Assembly: GCF_029854705.2 (NCBI RefSeq)
Contig: NZ_CP139035.1
Location: 1,302,001-1,366,000 of the forward strand
Source of the DNA: Akkermansia sp. N21116
Lineage (GTDB): Bacteria > Verrucomicrobiota > Verrucomicrobiia > Verrucomicrobiales > Akkermansiaceae
Length of the DNA: 64,000 nt
Direction of reading: 5' to 3'
In this document: piece by piece, positions 17,042 to 25,597 of the stretch
Position numbering within the stretch: the stretch's first letter is position 1
Layout of the letters: every line of letters starts with the position of its first letter
Notes under the pieces: model-generated
What the model was told of the DNA's origin: nothing
Databases searched by the model: none
Seen by the model: the letters and a program-made list of their open reading frames with translations, nothing else
Made by a program: the position numbers and the translations under genes

Positions 17042-18290
17042 TGTCGGAAGGAGGCTGTTGATCGGGAACTGTTTTGTTGACGGAATCAATGAATTCGTGA
17101 ATGGCCTGGAGGCGTTCGTAGTCTTCGGGGGTGACAGCTTCGGGAGTGGGATGGTAGTCTCCCGGTTCGGGGCGAGGGGGGACAGTCCATTCGACGGTGA
17201 TGAGCTTGTTTTTGCGTTGGACGGTGACGGTGGCTTCGGCTCCTTCCTGCATGGTGATGTAGTCGAGGACGGAGTAGTCAAGATGTTTGCGTCCGTTCAT
17301 GGAGACGAGTATGTCTCCGGTGCGGAGTCCGGCATTCCAGGCCGGAGACCATTCCGCGACGAATGCCTTGCAGGGCGGATTGCCATTTTTATCGGGGATG
17401 AAGGTGGCTCCGACGAGGTTGAACGAGGACCGGATGTACTGGGATGTTCTCGGGGAACTGAAATAAAGAGTGTTGCCCGGGCCGTCAAGCCAGGCTTCCC
17501 GGCGGTAAAAGGCTTCGATCCCGAGCATGATGTCGATGTCCTTGTCGGTGTTCATGACTCCTTTGTCGGCGAAGCTTTCGCAGGCGACGACATTACGTAG
17601 TTCCAGATCTCCGATTTTGTACGAGGAGATCAAGGTCGATTCATAGGCATAGTAACCTCCGGCTGCGGGGGAGAAGCCGCTGTACACGGAGACGGGGGCA
17701 TCGGGATAGTCCAGTTTGAAGGCTTTCCAGTCTTTGCGGGCGATGTAAATGGCGTAGGGAGCTCCAGTGTCGATGATGATGGTCCGCCCTTTGGGATCCC
17801 TGATTTGTGCATAGTCGGACTTGGGAACGAGCTTGAGATGGTCCCAGCGTTTGACGCGGGCGGGAAGAGTCTCGCTGAATTGATGGTGTCCTTTCGGAAT
17901 ATCGAGGTTCCAGACGTATTTGTTGATTGTCGCCCAGCCGAGGAGGCCGTCGTAGGGAGCTGTTTTGACGATGGAAACATCAACGGTTTCCGCGAGGTGG
18001 GGACCACGTTCGGTGAGGGAAACGGAGACATTGGCAGATTGCATGGTACCCTTCCCGCGGATTCTTTTTCCGAGTTCGGTGACGGCTGGTGAGAAGAGGA
18101 TGGCTTCTTGCGTTGCCCCTGTATCGACGCCCATTTTCAGAGGGGTGTCTTCATACCAGGCGATGGCCATCGGAGTACCGTCAACAGGGTTGATGGCATC
18201 AATGGGAGGGGCTCCCGGAGGGACCGGAACATGCTGAGAACATGAGATGCAGAGCATTGCACCCAAAACTGCTGGGAAAAGCCGAATCAT
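17007..18290 (-). CDS. Lipoprotein aspartyl-protease-like protein with PDZ domain
   Basis: From the ATG at 18290 the 427-residue product has a lipoprotein signal ending CISC (Cys17). Two aspartyl-protease active-site motifs follow, MGVDTGATQEAILF near residue 55 and IIIDTGAPYAIYI near 172, about 117 residues apart. A PDZ domain (EWSPAWNAGLRTGDILVSMNG, about 310-360) comes next, and the C-terminal tail is Pro- and acid-rich. One chain holding two DTG loops could fold as a self-contained bilobal protease; retropepsin-like bacterial proteins usually have one loop and dimerise. PDZ domains often bind substrate C-termini. The substrate is unknown. A start at 18320 adds 10 residues. It is coupled to the transporter gene by overlap. 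Confidence 0.75.
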   Translation of the reverse strand: MIRLFPAVLGAMLCISCSQHVPVPPGAPPIDAINPVDGTPMAIAWYEDTPLKMGVDTGATQEAILFSPAVTELGKRIRGKGTMQSANVSVSLTERGPHLAETVDVSIVKTAPYDGLLGWATINKYVWNLDIPKGHHQFSETLPARVKRWDHLKLVPKSDYAQIRDPKGRTIIIDTGAPYAIYIARKDWKAFKLDYPDAPVSVYSGFSPAAGGYYAYESTLISSYKIGDLELRNVVACESFADKGVMNTDKDIDIMLGIEAFYRREAWLDGPGNTLYFSSPRTSQYIRSSFNLVGATFIPDKNGNPPCKAFVAEWSPAWNAGLRTGDILVSMNGRKHLDYSVLDYITMQEGAEATVTVQRKNKLITVEWTVPPRPEPGDYHPTPEAVTPEDYERLQAIHEFIDSVNKTVPDQQPPSDNDSSPHPERLP

Positions 18291-18454
18291 GGAATCAACG
18301 GACATTAGCAAATGGCTCACGGCTATGCAAGGATCTGGATGGGGCTTTTTGTTTTTATGTGCATCCGGGGATGACGCGGCCGGATGGAGCGGGGCGGAGG
18401 TATGCTCTTGCGGAGGGGCGGATTTGCCATTATGGTCGTTCTTGTTTGTTGAGT

Positions 18455-18841
18455 ATGAATTCCTCTCCGTTTGACCAAGCCATTATGCAGATTGTCCATC
18501 GGGATCCCCGGTATGCGCCGGAGGCTTACCATTTTCTACGCGAAGCATTGGATTTCACGCTGGAACGTGTGATCCGCGCAGAGGGAGGGCTGGGCCGCCA
18601 TGTGAAGGGAAGGGAATTGCTGGAAGGCATCCGCGATTATGCGTTGCAGGAGTATGGCCCGATGGCGTACACGGTGCTGGAACAGTGGAATATCAAGGCG
18701 GGAATTGATATTGGTCGCATTGTTTTTAATTTGATAGACGCCGAGATATTCAGCAAGGAGGATTCCGATTCCATTGATGATTTCGATGGCGTGATGAACT
18801 TGAAGAATGCCTTGGAGCAACCGTATCGACCTACACCGTAA
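18455..18841 (+). CDS. Minf_1886-family conserved protein
   Basis: The ATG at 18455 gives 128 residues (MNSSPFDQAIMQIVHRDPRYAPEAYHFL). I recognise the planctomycete/verrucomicrobial conserved family first named in Methylacidiphilum (Minf_1886). Typical features are the RDPRYxxEAYxFLREAL start, the GRELLEGIRDYALQEYGPMAYTVL segment and the acidic end after NIKAGIDIGRIVFNLIDAEIF. The function is unknown. It is small, soluble and probably cytoplasmic. The longer open frame beginning at 18242 is non-homologous upstream sequence. It is 11 bp before the agmatine deiminase gene and likely co-transcribed. It is one of the stronger taxonomic markers in this window. Confidence 0.85.
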   Translation: MNSSPFDQAIMQIVHRDPRYAPEAYHFLREALDFTLERVIRAEGGLGRHVKGRELLEGIRDYALQEYGPMAYTVLEQWNIKAGIDIGRIVFNLIDAEIFSKEDSDSIDDFDGVMNLKNALEQPYRPTP

Positions 18842-18852
18842 TTTTCTGGATC

Positions 18853-19902
18853 ATGAGTGAAAAGAATTTCAGATGGCCCGCCGAATGGGAACAGCAGGAT
18901 GCGGTATGGCTTTCCTGGCCGCATCGCAGGGATTTGTGGCAGGGCGGCCTTGACCGCTTGCAGCAGACGTTTGGTCGTGTTGCTGCGGCAATTGTACCGC
19001 ATGCCCGGGTGTGCGTGAATGCCTCTTGCGATTTGCATGACGGGATCCGTTCCGTGTTGGCTGGCCTCGGGGTGGGGGAAGAATCGTTCTCCCTGTACGA
19101 TCACCCGACCAATGATGTATGGTGCCGTGACCATGGCGCGATTTTTGTGAAGGATGAGGCTGCGGATGGCCTGGTAGCGGTAGATTGGCAGTTTAATGCA
19201 TGGGGGGGCAAGTTTCCACCCTGGGATTTGGATAACGGGATTCCGCGTCGGATGGCGGAGGCCCTGGGTGTGCCTCGTGTCGAATCTCCGATGATTTTGG
19301 AAGGCGGCGCGATCGAAGGTAATGGCGCCGGGCTTTTGTTGACGACGGAGGCGGTTTTGCTGAATCCCAACAGGAATAAGGAATGGAACCGGGAAGAGAT
19401 TGAGAATGAATTGAAATCGAAGCTGGGCATCGAGTCCGTATTCTGGCTGGGTTCCGGGATTGAGGGGGACGATACGGATGGACATATCGACGATATGGTG
19501 CGTTTCGTGAAGGAAGATGCCGTGGTATCTATTGTGGAAGAGAACCCGAGGTCGCCGCATTACCGCGTTTTGGCTGAGAACAATGAACGGCTGGGTGACA
19601 TGCGCACTGTTGCAGGAAGCCGGGTGGAGGTTATTCCCCTGCCAATGCCGGATCCGATCCTCGTGCAGGACTGGAGATTGGAACAGTTGCCTGCCAGTTA
19701 TGCCAATTTCCTGATTGTAAACGATGCCGTGATTGTGCCTATCTTCATGCAGGAACGTAATGACGACCGTGCCCTGGGGATTCTGCGGGAGGCGTTTCCC
19801 GGCAAGAAGGTATGCGGTGTAGATGCCCGCCTGCTTGTTGTGGAGGGGGGAGCTATCCATTGTATAACCCAGCAGCAACCTGCAGTTTCCGTAAGCCGAT
19901 GA
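18853..19902 (+). CDS. aguA: Agmatine deiminase / peptidyl-arginine deiminase family
   Basis: The 349-residue cytoplasmic enzyme spans the full guanidino-group-modifying fold. It has MPAEWEQQDAVWLSWPHR-type start residues (FRWPAEWEQQDAVWLSWPH), the NDVWCRDHGAIFV loop (substrate acid), LEGGAIEGNG, the EGDDTDGHIDDMVRFV segment containing the catalytic His, and a C-terminal GGAIHCITQQQPA whose Cys337 is the expected nucleophile. The reaction would be agmatine to N-carbamoylputrescine plus ammonia, a step of putrescine synthesis. No N-carbamoylputrescine amidase gene lies next to it. The stop overlaps the start of the FAD oxidoreductase by 4 bp (ATGA), so the two are translationally coupled. Confidence 0.9.
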   Translation: MSEKNFRWPAEWEQQDAVWLSWPHRRDLWQGGLDRLQQTFGRVAAAIVPHARVCVNASCDLHDGIRSVLAGLGVGEESFSLYDHPTNDVWCRDHGAIFVKDEAADGLVAVDWQFNAWGGKFPPWDLDNGIPRRMAEALGVPRVESPMILEGGAIEGNGAGLLLTTEAVLLNPNRNKEWNREEIENELKSKLGIESVFWLGSGIEGDDTDGHIDDMVRFVKEDAVVSIVEENPRSPHYRVLAENNERLGDMRTVAGSRVEVIPLPMPDPILVQDWRLEQLPASYANFLIVNDAVIVPIFMQERNDDRALGILREAFPGKKVCGVDARLLVVEGGAIHCITQQQPAVSVSR

Positions 19903-21497
19903 ATGATGACCGGGAACCATTGTATGCCGATGTCGTCCTGCCCTTGGAACAGGCGGGGGACGATCTTGCCCGCAGGAGAGCTGCCGCCGAAAAGCTCGGT
20001 GTGGAGCCGGGGAGGATTATGGGAGTACGCCTCCGCAAGGAATCCCTGGATGCCCGGCATCGGCCGGTTCGCGTCCAGTTAAGGCTGGAGGTTGGGGTGG
20101 ATGTTGAACTGCCGGAGGAGTCTCTTCCGGTGCGTTCCTATCCGCATGTGAAGGAGGGAGCGCCTGTAGTGCTTATTGTAGGCTTTGGTCCGGCGGGGAT
20201 GTTTGCCGCGTTGCGCTGTCTGGAACTGGGGGCGAGACCTGTGGTGTTGGAACGCGGGAAGGATGTATCTTCCAGACGGTTCGATCTGGCTCCGATCATG
20301 AGGCAGGGGGTGGTGAATGAAGAGTCGAACTATTGTTTCGGCGAAGGGGGGGCGGGAACGTTTTCCGACGGCAAGTTGTTTACCCGTGCGACGAAACGGG
20401 GGCCTGTTCGTGAAATTTACGAGACTTTTGTCGCCCATGGTGCTCCGGCGGAGATTTTGACGGATGCCCATCCGCATATCGGTTCCAATTTGTTGCCGAA
20501 CGTTGTGAAGGCGATTCGGTGTTCGGTGTTGGCAGCCGGTGGAGAAATTCATTTCCAGGCGAAGGTATCGGGATTGATCCGGGGAAAGGACGGGAGATCT
20601 CTGCGTGGCGTGGTATGTGCCGACGGAAGAGTCTTCGAGTCCGGAGCCGTGATTCTAGCAACGGGGCACAGCGCCCGCGATGTGTATCGCCTGCTGCAGA
20701 GGGAAGGGATACTTATGGAGCGGAAGCCATTTGCTGTCGGTGTACGCATCGAGCATCCTCAGTCGTTTATCGACGGACACCAGTACCATTTGAGAGCTGG
20801 TGAAGAAAGATCCCCCCTCCTTCCTGCGGCGAGGTATAATCTTTCGACGAAAATCGCGGGGAGGGGCGTCCATTCATTTTGCATGTGCCCGGGAGGTTTC
20901 ATTGTCCCGGCTGCAACGGAGAATGACGAGGTGGTGGTCAATGGAATGTCGTTGTCGCGCCGGGATTCTCCTTTTGCCAATTCCGGATTCGTGGTGACGG
21001 TGGAGCCGGAGGATACGAACGAATTCGAGAAGGAACACGGTGTGCTGTCCGGCATTGCCTATCAGAAACGCCTGGAACAAGCTACTTCGGCGGCAGGAGG
21101 CGGGCTTCAAAAGGCTCCGGCACAGCGTGTGAAGGATTTTTTGAAAGGGAAGGTCTCGAAGTCTCTTTTGGAGACGAGTTATTTTCCCGGTCTTACGGCA
21201 TGGCCTCTGCATGAATTGCTTCCCGGCGAGGTAATGTGGCGTATGCGAGACGGTTTGCTCCTGTTCGACCACAAGATGCGCGGCTATGCCGGCGAGGTTG
21301 CGCAATTGATCGGATGCGAGACGAGGACGAGTTCCCCGGTGAGGGTACCGAGGCTTGCTGGCTCGCTGGAACATCCGTATCTTTCTGGACTTTTCCCTTG
21401 CGGGGAAGGAGCCGGATATGCGGGAGGAATCGTGTCTGCTGCGATGGACGGCCTCAGATCCGCTGAGGCGGCCGTCGGGAAGCTCTTGTCTCCATAG
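19899..21497 (+). CDS. FAD-dependent oxidoreductase (NAD(P)/FAD, YhiN/FixC-like dehydrogenase)
   Basis: The start is the ATG at 19899, in an ATGA overlap with the preceding stop; the product has 532 residues. An N-terminal domain of about 90 residues precedes the Rossmann dinucleotide site VLIVGFGPAGMFAALRCLELG (near 94-115). The next landmarks are VLERGKDVSSRR, the NYCFGEGGAGTFSDGKLFTR flavin contact, ILATGHSARD and a C-terminal GLFPCGEGAGYAGGIVSAAMDG. This matches the conserved COG2509-type family of uncharacterised FAD dehydrogenases. The substrate is unknown; coupling to the deiminase gene does not by itself show a shared pathway. Confidence 0.85.
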   Translation: MNDDREPLYADVVLPLEQAGDDLARRRAAAEKLGVEPGRIMGVRLRKESLDARHRPVRVQLRLEVGVDVELPEESLPVRSYPHVKEGAPVVLIVGFGPAGMFAALRCLELGARPVVLERGKDVSSRRFDLAPIMRQGVVNEESNYCFGEGGAGTFSDGKLFTRATKRGPVREIYETFVAHGAPAEILTDAHPHIGSNLLPNVVKAIRCSVLAAGGEIHFQAKVSGLIRGKDGRSLRGVVCADGRVFESGAVILATGHSARDVYRLLQREGILMERKPFAVGVRIEHPQSFIDGHQYHLRAGEERSPLLPAARYNLSTKIAGRGVHSFCMCPGGFIVPAATENDEVVVNGMSLSRRDSPFANSGFVVTVEPEDTNEFEKEHGVLSGIAYQKRLEQATSAAGGGLQKAPAQRVKDFLKGKVSKSLLETSYFPGLTAWPLHELLPGEVMWRMRDGLLLFDHKMRGYAGEVAQLIGCETRTSSPVRVPRLAGSLEHPYLSGLFPCGEGAGYAGGIVSAAMDGLRSAEAAVGKLLSP

Positions 21498-21532
21498 AAG
21501 GCGGGAGGATTGCTCTCCCTTCCATGTGCCGG

Positions 21533-21721
21533 TTAGATTTCGTAGTTTCCTGCGTTGTTGCGGGAATCGGAGTCGTTGTCCATATCGGGAGTTTGGAGTT
21601 CGATACGGCTTAGGTCGTCTTCCGGCTTGGGCTGGGAAAGGACTTTGGAAAAGCACCACGTAGCCAGGGTGAGCACCCCGCCTATGGAGAAGATCATGGT
21701 GATCCAGCCTTCAGTCGTCAT
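21533..21721 (-). CDS. Small single-helix membrane protein
   Basis: The ATG at 21721 gives 62 residues: MTTEGWITMIFSIGGVLTLATWCFSKVLS, one clear membrane helix with a short outer N-terminus, then an acidic, Asn-rich tail (PDMDNDSDSRNN). A longer frame from 21760 adds 13 unremarkable residues. The layout resembles small hypothetical inner-membrane proteins or CcoQ-like/symporter-accessory subunits, but I cannot assign it. It is transcribed away from the FAD oxidoreductase gene and towards it convergently, with 35 bp between stops. Confidence 0.6.
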   Translation of the reverse strand: MTTEGWITMIFSIGGVLTLATWCFSKVLSQPKPEDDLSRIELQTPDMDNDSDSRNNAGNYEI

Positions 21722-21785
21722 ATCAATGGCAAGAATGCCTTGTACGAGGGATGATTGCAAGAGGCGAGTTTACCATGAAGGATGT

Positions 21786-23564
21786 TTAAAGGGAGGCCGT
21801 GGCGGCAGGAGCTCTCTTGCTTTGGGTCGGCCTGGTTCCGGTGACAAGCGTGCGCTTCCCGTCCCATGAGACGGCTTCGATGCGTGTGGAGCCTTCGGGA
21901 TACTGGACGAGGGTGCTGGATTTGTCTTCGGAGTTTGTTCCCCAGACAGCAATATGGGTCAGTTCTTCTCCGGCGTATGTTTCAAATGCAACGGCGTTTT
22001 TCCAAATGTCGTGGTTGATGGTTCTGGTACGACCCTGTTCCGTGATTCCCTGATTGAAGAGACCTTTGACAGCGAGGCGTTTTTTATAGAAATCCGTGGT
22101 GCCGGAAGAGATGTAATAGATAACGGGGGATGCCGGAAGGGGATAGCGTTTGGCGTATGCTTCGATGGCATCGCACTGCTCCTGAGTGATGGTCAACTGG
22201 GCTTTGCGATAGTCGATCAGGCGTTTGTCAATGGGTTTGAGCATGCCGACTGCTTTGAAGAATGGCGTGAGATTTTTCTTGGAAACGTCGCAGGCGTACT
22301 TCATGAAGTTGAGTTGGTGGTCCCCGTCGGAGAGGCCTTTGTCATTAGATGTACGGATACGTTCGAGGATGTCTCCATAGAAGTCTCTGTTACCCATGGC
22401 TGCGATGTTGAAGTATTGATGGAGCTGCCAGAGGGGAAGAAGTTTGGAACCATGGTCACCATCGAATTCGTAATTGGCCTGGCGGTCCGGTCCGCGTTGA
22501 CAGAGCCATTGTTCACCGGCAATTAGGGCCGCATGGAGGTAGCAATTGATACCGCCGCCGATGAGTTTGTTTCCGTCCCAGTCTTTAGCTTTCCGTGCTT
22601 CCTGGTTGATCTTGCCTTTGGCGAAGTTGTAGGAAATCCAAAGGGAGTAGAGATTATTGGTGGTTTCCGTGGTACATACCCATTTGAATCCGGGGCGAAC
22701 CTGGTTGACATGACCCAATTCATGGGCGATTCCCCATGAATTGGCTTTTATGTTGTCTACATTGGCTACTTTCCGCATGGTGTTGTTGTTGAAAGCGGCT
22801 CCGATGCCGTCGGCATACATGTAGCCCTTCCAAATGACGCGGGCGAACATGCGGTTCTTCGGGGTGCGCTTGTATTTGCCGAGTCCCATGAAGTTGTGTT
22901 CGAGTGCGACGATGCGATCATAGAGTCCAATAAGCTCCAGACCGTTGTCCGGACATTGTTCCTTGAGGGCCTGGACAGGGAAGGCAAGTTGGATTTTCCG
23001 CCCCTTGATGTCGAGGATGGGGGATACGGCTTCGGCAAGGAGTTTTTTCCATTCCCGATTCGAGTGTTTGACCGGGTCGAAATATCCGTTGGCTTTGCCT
23101 CCCTGAATGGTTATTTTGAGTTTGGGCGCCGTTTTGTAATGGTCGGAATAGTACGAGATATAACCGAGCCCCGGCACCTCGGCCGTGATTTTATTTTCGC
23201 CTGTTTTGAGAGGATAGTCTTTTTTTCCTTTTCCGTCCGGCCCGAAATCCATGATGAGGAGCCTGGGAGATTCTTCCCCTATGTCTGTGGCAACATTGAC
23301 GATAATTGTATCGCCTGCCTGGAAGTAGATGCCGGTGGGATTTTCGTACTGGTTGTAGGTTCCTGTTTTGAGTTGCGAAGCCAGGGATTTCAAAGGCTGG
23401 TATGCTTCATAGACTTGAGTCCTGAAGTTTTTATGGAAAGCGTCTTCCGGCGTTGCGGATGCCATTGCCGGAGATCTGCCGGATAGATTGGTGGAAACTC
23501 CCGGTTCTGCAAAACATAAGGTGCAGAAGGAGAATGCGATAAGAGAAAGAGACAGAGCATTCAT
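21786..23564 (-). CDS. Secreted M60-family metallopeptidase (copy 1)
   Basis: The 592 residues begin with a signal peptide (cut near CFAEP). A beta-rich N-terminal region (about 75-165, with YFQAGDTIIVNV and LGYISYYSDHYKTAPKLKITI) leads to the M60/enhancin catalytic domain. The zinc site is HELGH at 281-285 with the third ligand Glu at residue 300 (TTET), the HExxH(14)E spacing of gluzincins. The C-terminal part (about 500-580) is a small beta module. Known M60 enzymes cleave mucin-type O-glycoproteins, and Akkermansia has several. It is paralogous along its length to the neighbour at 23696. A 15-bp palindrome lies 12 bp upstream of the start. Confidence 0.9.
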   Translation of the reverse strand: MNALSLSLIAFSFCTLCFAEPGVSTNLSGRSPAMASATPEDAFHKNFRTQVYEAYQPLKSLASQLKTGTYNQYENPTGIYFQAGDTIIVNVATDIGEESPRLLIMDFGPDGKGKKDYPLKTGENKITAEVPGLGYISYYSDHYKTAPKLKITIQGGKANGYFDPVKHSNREWKKLLAEAVSPILDIKGRKIQLAFPVQALKEQCPDNGLELIGLYDRIVALEHNFMGLGKYKRTPKNRMFARVIWKGYMYADGIGAAFNNNTMRKVANVDNIKANSWGIAHELGHVNQVRPGFKWVCTTETTNNLYSLWISYNFAKGKINQEARKAKDWDGNKLIGGGINCYLHAALIAGEQWLCQRGPDRQANYEFDGDHGSKLLPLWQLHQYFNIAAMGNRDFYGDILERIRTSNDKGLSDGDHQLNFMKYACDVSKKNLTPFFKAVGMLKPIDKRLIDYRKAQLTITQEQCDAIEAYAKRYPLPASPVIYYISSGTTDFYKKRLAVKGLFNQGITEQGRTRTINHDIWKNAVAFETYAGEELTHIAVWGTNSEDKSSTLVQYPEGSTRIEAVSWDGKRTLVTGTRPTQSKRAPAATASL

Positions 23565-23575
23565 GATGATTTATT

Positions 23576-23590
23576 ACGTACAATGTACGT
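23576..23590. promoter_or_regulatory. Palindrome upstream of M60 copy 1
   Basis: ACGTACAATGTACGT has 7-bp perfect arms with a one-base centre. It begins 12 bp upstream of the start codon of the M60 gene, within the likely leader or promoter. No equivalent was seen upstream of the paralogous copy. It could be an operator; the binding protein is unknown. Confidence 0.4.
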
Positions 23591-23632
23591 TAAGTGTGGT
23601 TAAAATCTATCATGTTATGTGGAAAGATGAAC

Positions 23633-23668
23633 AAAAAAGAGCCATTCCGTCGAAAACAGAATGGCTCT
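23633..23668 (-). terminator. Rho-independent terminator after M60 copy 2
   Basis: AGAGCCATTC (23638-23647) pairs with GAATGGCTCT (23659-23668), 10 bp with an 11-base loop. On the minus strand five T follow. It lies 28 bp past the stop of the M60 gene at 23696, so the two M60 genes are probably separate transcription units. Confidence 0.85.
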
Positions 23669-23695
23669 GAGGAAGTTGTGTAGGGTTTACTTCGG

Positions 23696-25438
23696 TTATC
23701 TCTTGCCTGTAACGAGAGTCCTTTGTCCGTCCCAAGCGACGGCTTCGATGCGGGTGGAACCTTCGGGATATTGGACGAGAGTGCTGGACTTGTCGGGAGC
23801 TCCTGTTCCCCAGATGGCGATGTTGGTCATCTTATCGCCTGCGTAGGTTTCGAAAACAGTGACGTTTTTCCAGACATTGTGGTCGATTTTGCGCGTCTTT
23901 CCTTCTTCCGTGACGCCTTGATTATATGTGCCGGTGACAGGCAGCTTGTCGCGATAGGCATCGACCGAACCGGAGGTAATGTAGTAAACGACGGGAGACT
24001 CTGGCTTGGGATACTTTTTAGCATAGTCTACCAGAGCGTCGCATTGTTCCTGGGTAATGGTCAACTGGGCGCGGGAGTAATCGTCCATGTCTTTGTCAAT
24101 GGGCTTGAGCATGCCGACTGCTTTGAAGAAATCGGTGAAGTCCTGCTTGTTGACGTCGCAGACGTTCTTCATGAAATTGAGTTGATGCTGTCCGTTGGAA
24201 ATACCGGCATCGTTTTGCTTGCGGACAATTTCGAAGATGTCCGGGTAGGTGTCCGGATTACCCTTGCCTGCAACATTGCAGTAAAGCTGGAGTTGCCAGA
24301 GGGGACAGAGTTTGACGAAATGGTCGCCACCGTTCTGGTAGTCGGTGAGTTTGTCCGGCCCCTTTTGGCAAAGCCATTGTTCTCCGTTGATGAGGGCCGC
24401 CTGGAGGAAACTGTTGAATCTGCCGCCAGTGACGTGGTTTCCGTCGCCGTCGTTGTGGTGTTCTTGTTCCAGATTGATGTAGGATGGATTCAGTTTGAAC
24501 TGGATCCAGATGGAATAGATGTTGTTGGTGACTTCCGTGGTAGAAACCCATTTCATGCCGGGACGAACCTGGTTGACATGACCGAATTCGTGAGCGACGC
24601 CCCAAGGGCCTTTCATGAGTTTTTCGATGTTGGCCAATTCCTTCATGGTATCATTGTGGAAGGCGGCTCCGATACCGTCGGCATGCATGAAACCCTTCCA
24701 GATGACACGACCGAACATGCGGTTTTTCGGAACCCGGTTGTATTTGTCCAATCCCATGATTTCATGTTCGAACGTGATGATTCTGTCGTAGAGTCCGATG
24801 AGGCCGAATCCGTTTTCCGGACATTGTTCCTTGAGGGCCTGGACGGGATAGGCAAGTTGGACACGTTTGCCTTTGATGTCCATGATGTTGGAGACGGCTC
24901 CTGCCAGGAGGCGCTTCCATGTGTCATTATTGTGGATGGCGGAATCGAAATAACCGTTGGCCTTACCGCCTTCGATAGAAATTTTAAGTTTGGGCGCCGT
25001 TTTGTAATGGTCGGTATAGTAGCTGATGTAACCGTGGCCTTTGTTGAGAGCCTTAATCTTGTTGACTCCGTTTTTGAGGGGATAGCGTGAGTCTTTCCAA
25101 TCTTCGGAACCGAAGTTGGTAATGCGCAGTTCCGGTGTGACATTGGAGGGGATACCGCTTGCCTTGACAATGATGGTATCTCCTTCTTCAAAAACGATGC
25201 CGGTGGGATTTTCAAACTGGTTGTATCCGCTGGTTTTCAGTTCTTTTGCCGTTGCCGATACCGGAGGGTAAGCTTCGTAGATTTGCTTTCTGAACTGTTT
25301 ATGGAAGGCGTCTTCGGGAGCGTTCGCGACGGTAGAGGACGGTTCGGCTGAAGCGATGGAAACAGTATGTGCTGCCAGAGTGAGGCAGAAGGAAGATACT
25401 GCCAGGGCTGTCAGTATGTGGGATGTGTATTTTTTCAT
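23696..25438 (-). CDS. Secreted M60-family metallopeptidase (copy 2)
   Basis: The 580 residues have a signal peptide (MKKYTSHILTALAVSSFCLTL start, cut near AHTVSIASAE). The layout is the same as in the neighbouring copy: beta-rich N-terminal region, catalytic domain with HEFGH at 283-287 and a TTEVTNN Glu, then a C-terminal beta module ending GTGAPDKSSTLVQYPEGST. Long blocks are identical or nearly so to copy 1 (for example HYKTAPKLKI and VQALKEQCP). This indicates gene duplication followed by divergence, not a recent copy event. It should act outside the cell or on the outer membrane, on mucin-like glycoproteins by analogy with the family. It has its own terminator downstream. Confidence 0.9.
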   Translation of the reverse strand: MKKYTSHILTALAVSSFCLTLAAHTVSIASAEPSSTVANAPEDAFHKQFRKQIYEAYPPVSATAKELKTSGYNQFENPTGIVFEEGDTIIVKASGIPSNVTPELRITNFGSEDWKDSRYPLKNGVNKIKALNKGHGYISYYTDHYKTAPKLKISIEGGKANGYFDSAIHNNDTWKRLLAGAVSNIMDIKGKRVQLAYPVQALKEQCPENGFGLIGLYDRIITFEHEIMGLDKYNRVPKNRMFGRVIWKGFMHADGIGAAFHNDTMKELANIEKLMKGPWGVAHEFGHVNQVRPGMKWVSTTEVTNNIYSIWIQFKLNPSYINLEQEHHNDGDGNHVTGGRFNSFLQAALINGEQWLCQKGPDKLTDYQNGGDHFVKLCPLWQLQLYCNVAGKGNPDTYPDIFEIVRKQNDAGISNGQHQLNFMKNVCDVNKQDFTDFFKAVGMLKPIDKDMDDYSRAQLTITQEQCDALVDYAKKYPKPESPVVYYITSGSVDAYRDKLPVTGTYNQGVTEEGKTRKIDHNVWKNVTVFETYAGDKMTNIAIWGTGAPDKSSTLVQYPEGSTRIEAVAWDGQRTLVTGKR

Positions 25439-25536
25439 GGGGGTCAGAAGGAAGGATAATATATAAGATACGGAAAAGGGAACTTTATCCTATCATGAGA
25501 ATCATTGATGTATGTCATCTTCATATAGTACAAATA

Positions 25537-25579
25537 AGATGCGCCCCTCCCTGTATTGGGCGGGGCGCATCTGTTTTTT
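25537..25579. terminator. Strong hairpin terminator, probably bidirectional
   Basis: AGATGCGCCCC (25537-25547) pairs with GGGGCGCATCT (25562-25572), extended inward by CCC/GGG across one mismatch. The plus strand continues G then six T; the minus strand continues T-rich (TTATTTG). It lies 26 bp past the stop of the minus-strand DUF3472 gene, which it should terminate. Confidence 0.8.
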
Positions 25580-25597
25580 GAAGAGATGTTTCGCGTA

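Noticed and set aside
15983-17080. A 365-codon plus-strand frame over the AI-2E transporter gene
   Set aside because: Runs of Asp, Glu and Gly are typical of an antisense shadow of a hydrophobic protein.
18637-19920. A 427-codon minus-strand frame over the agmatine deiminase gene
   Set aside because: The deiminase has all catalytic motifs; the minus frame has none.
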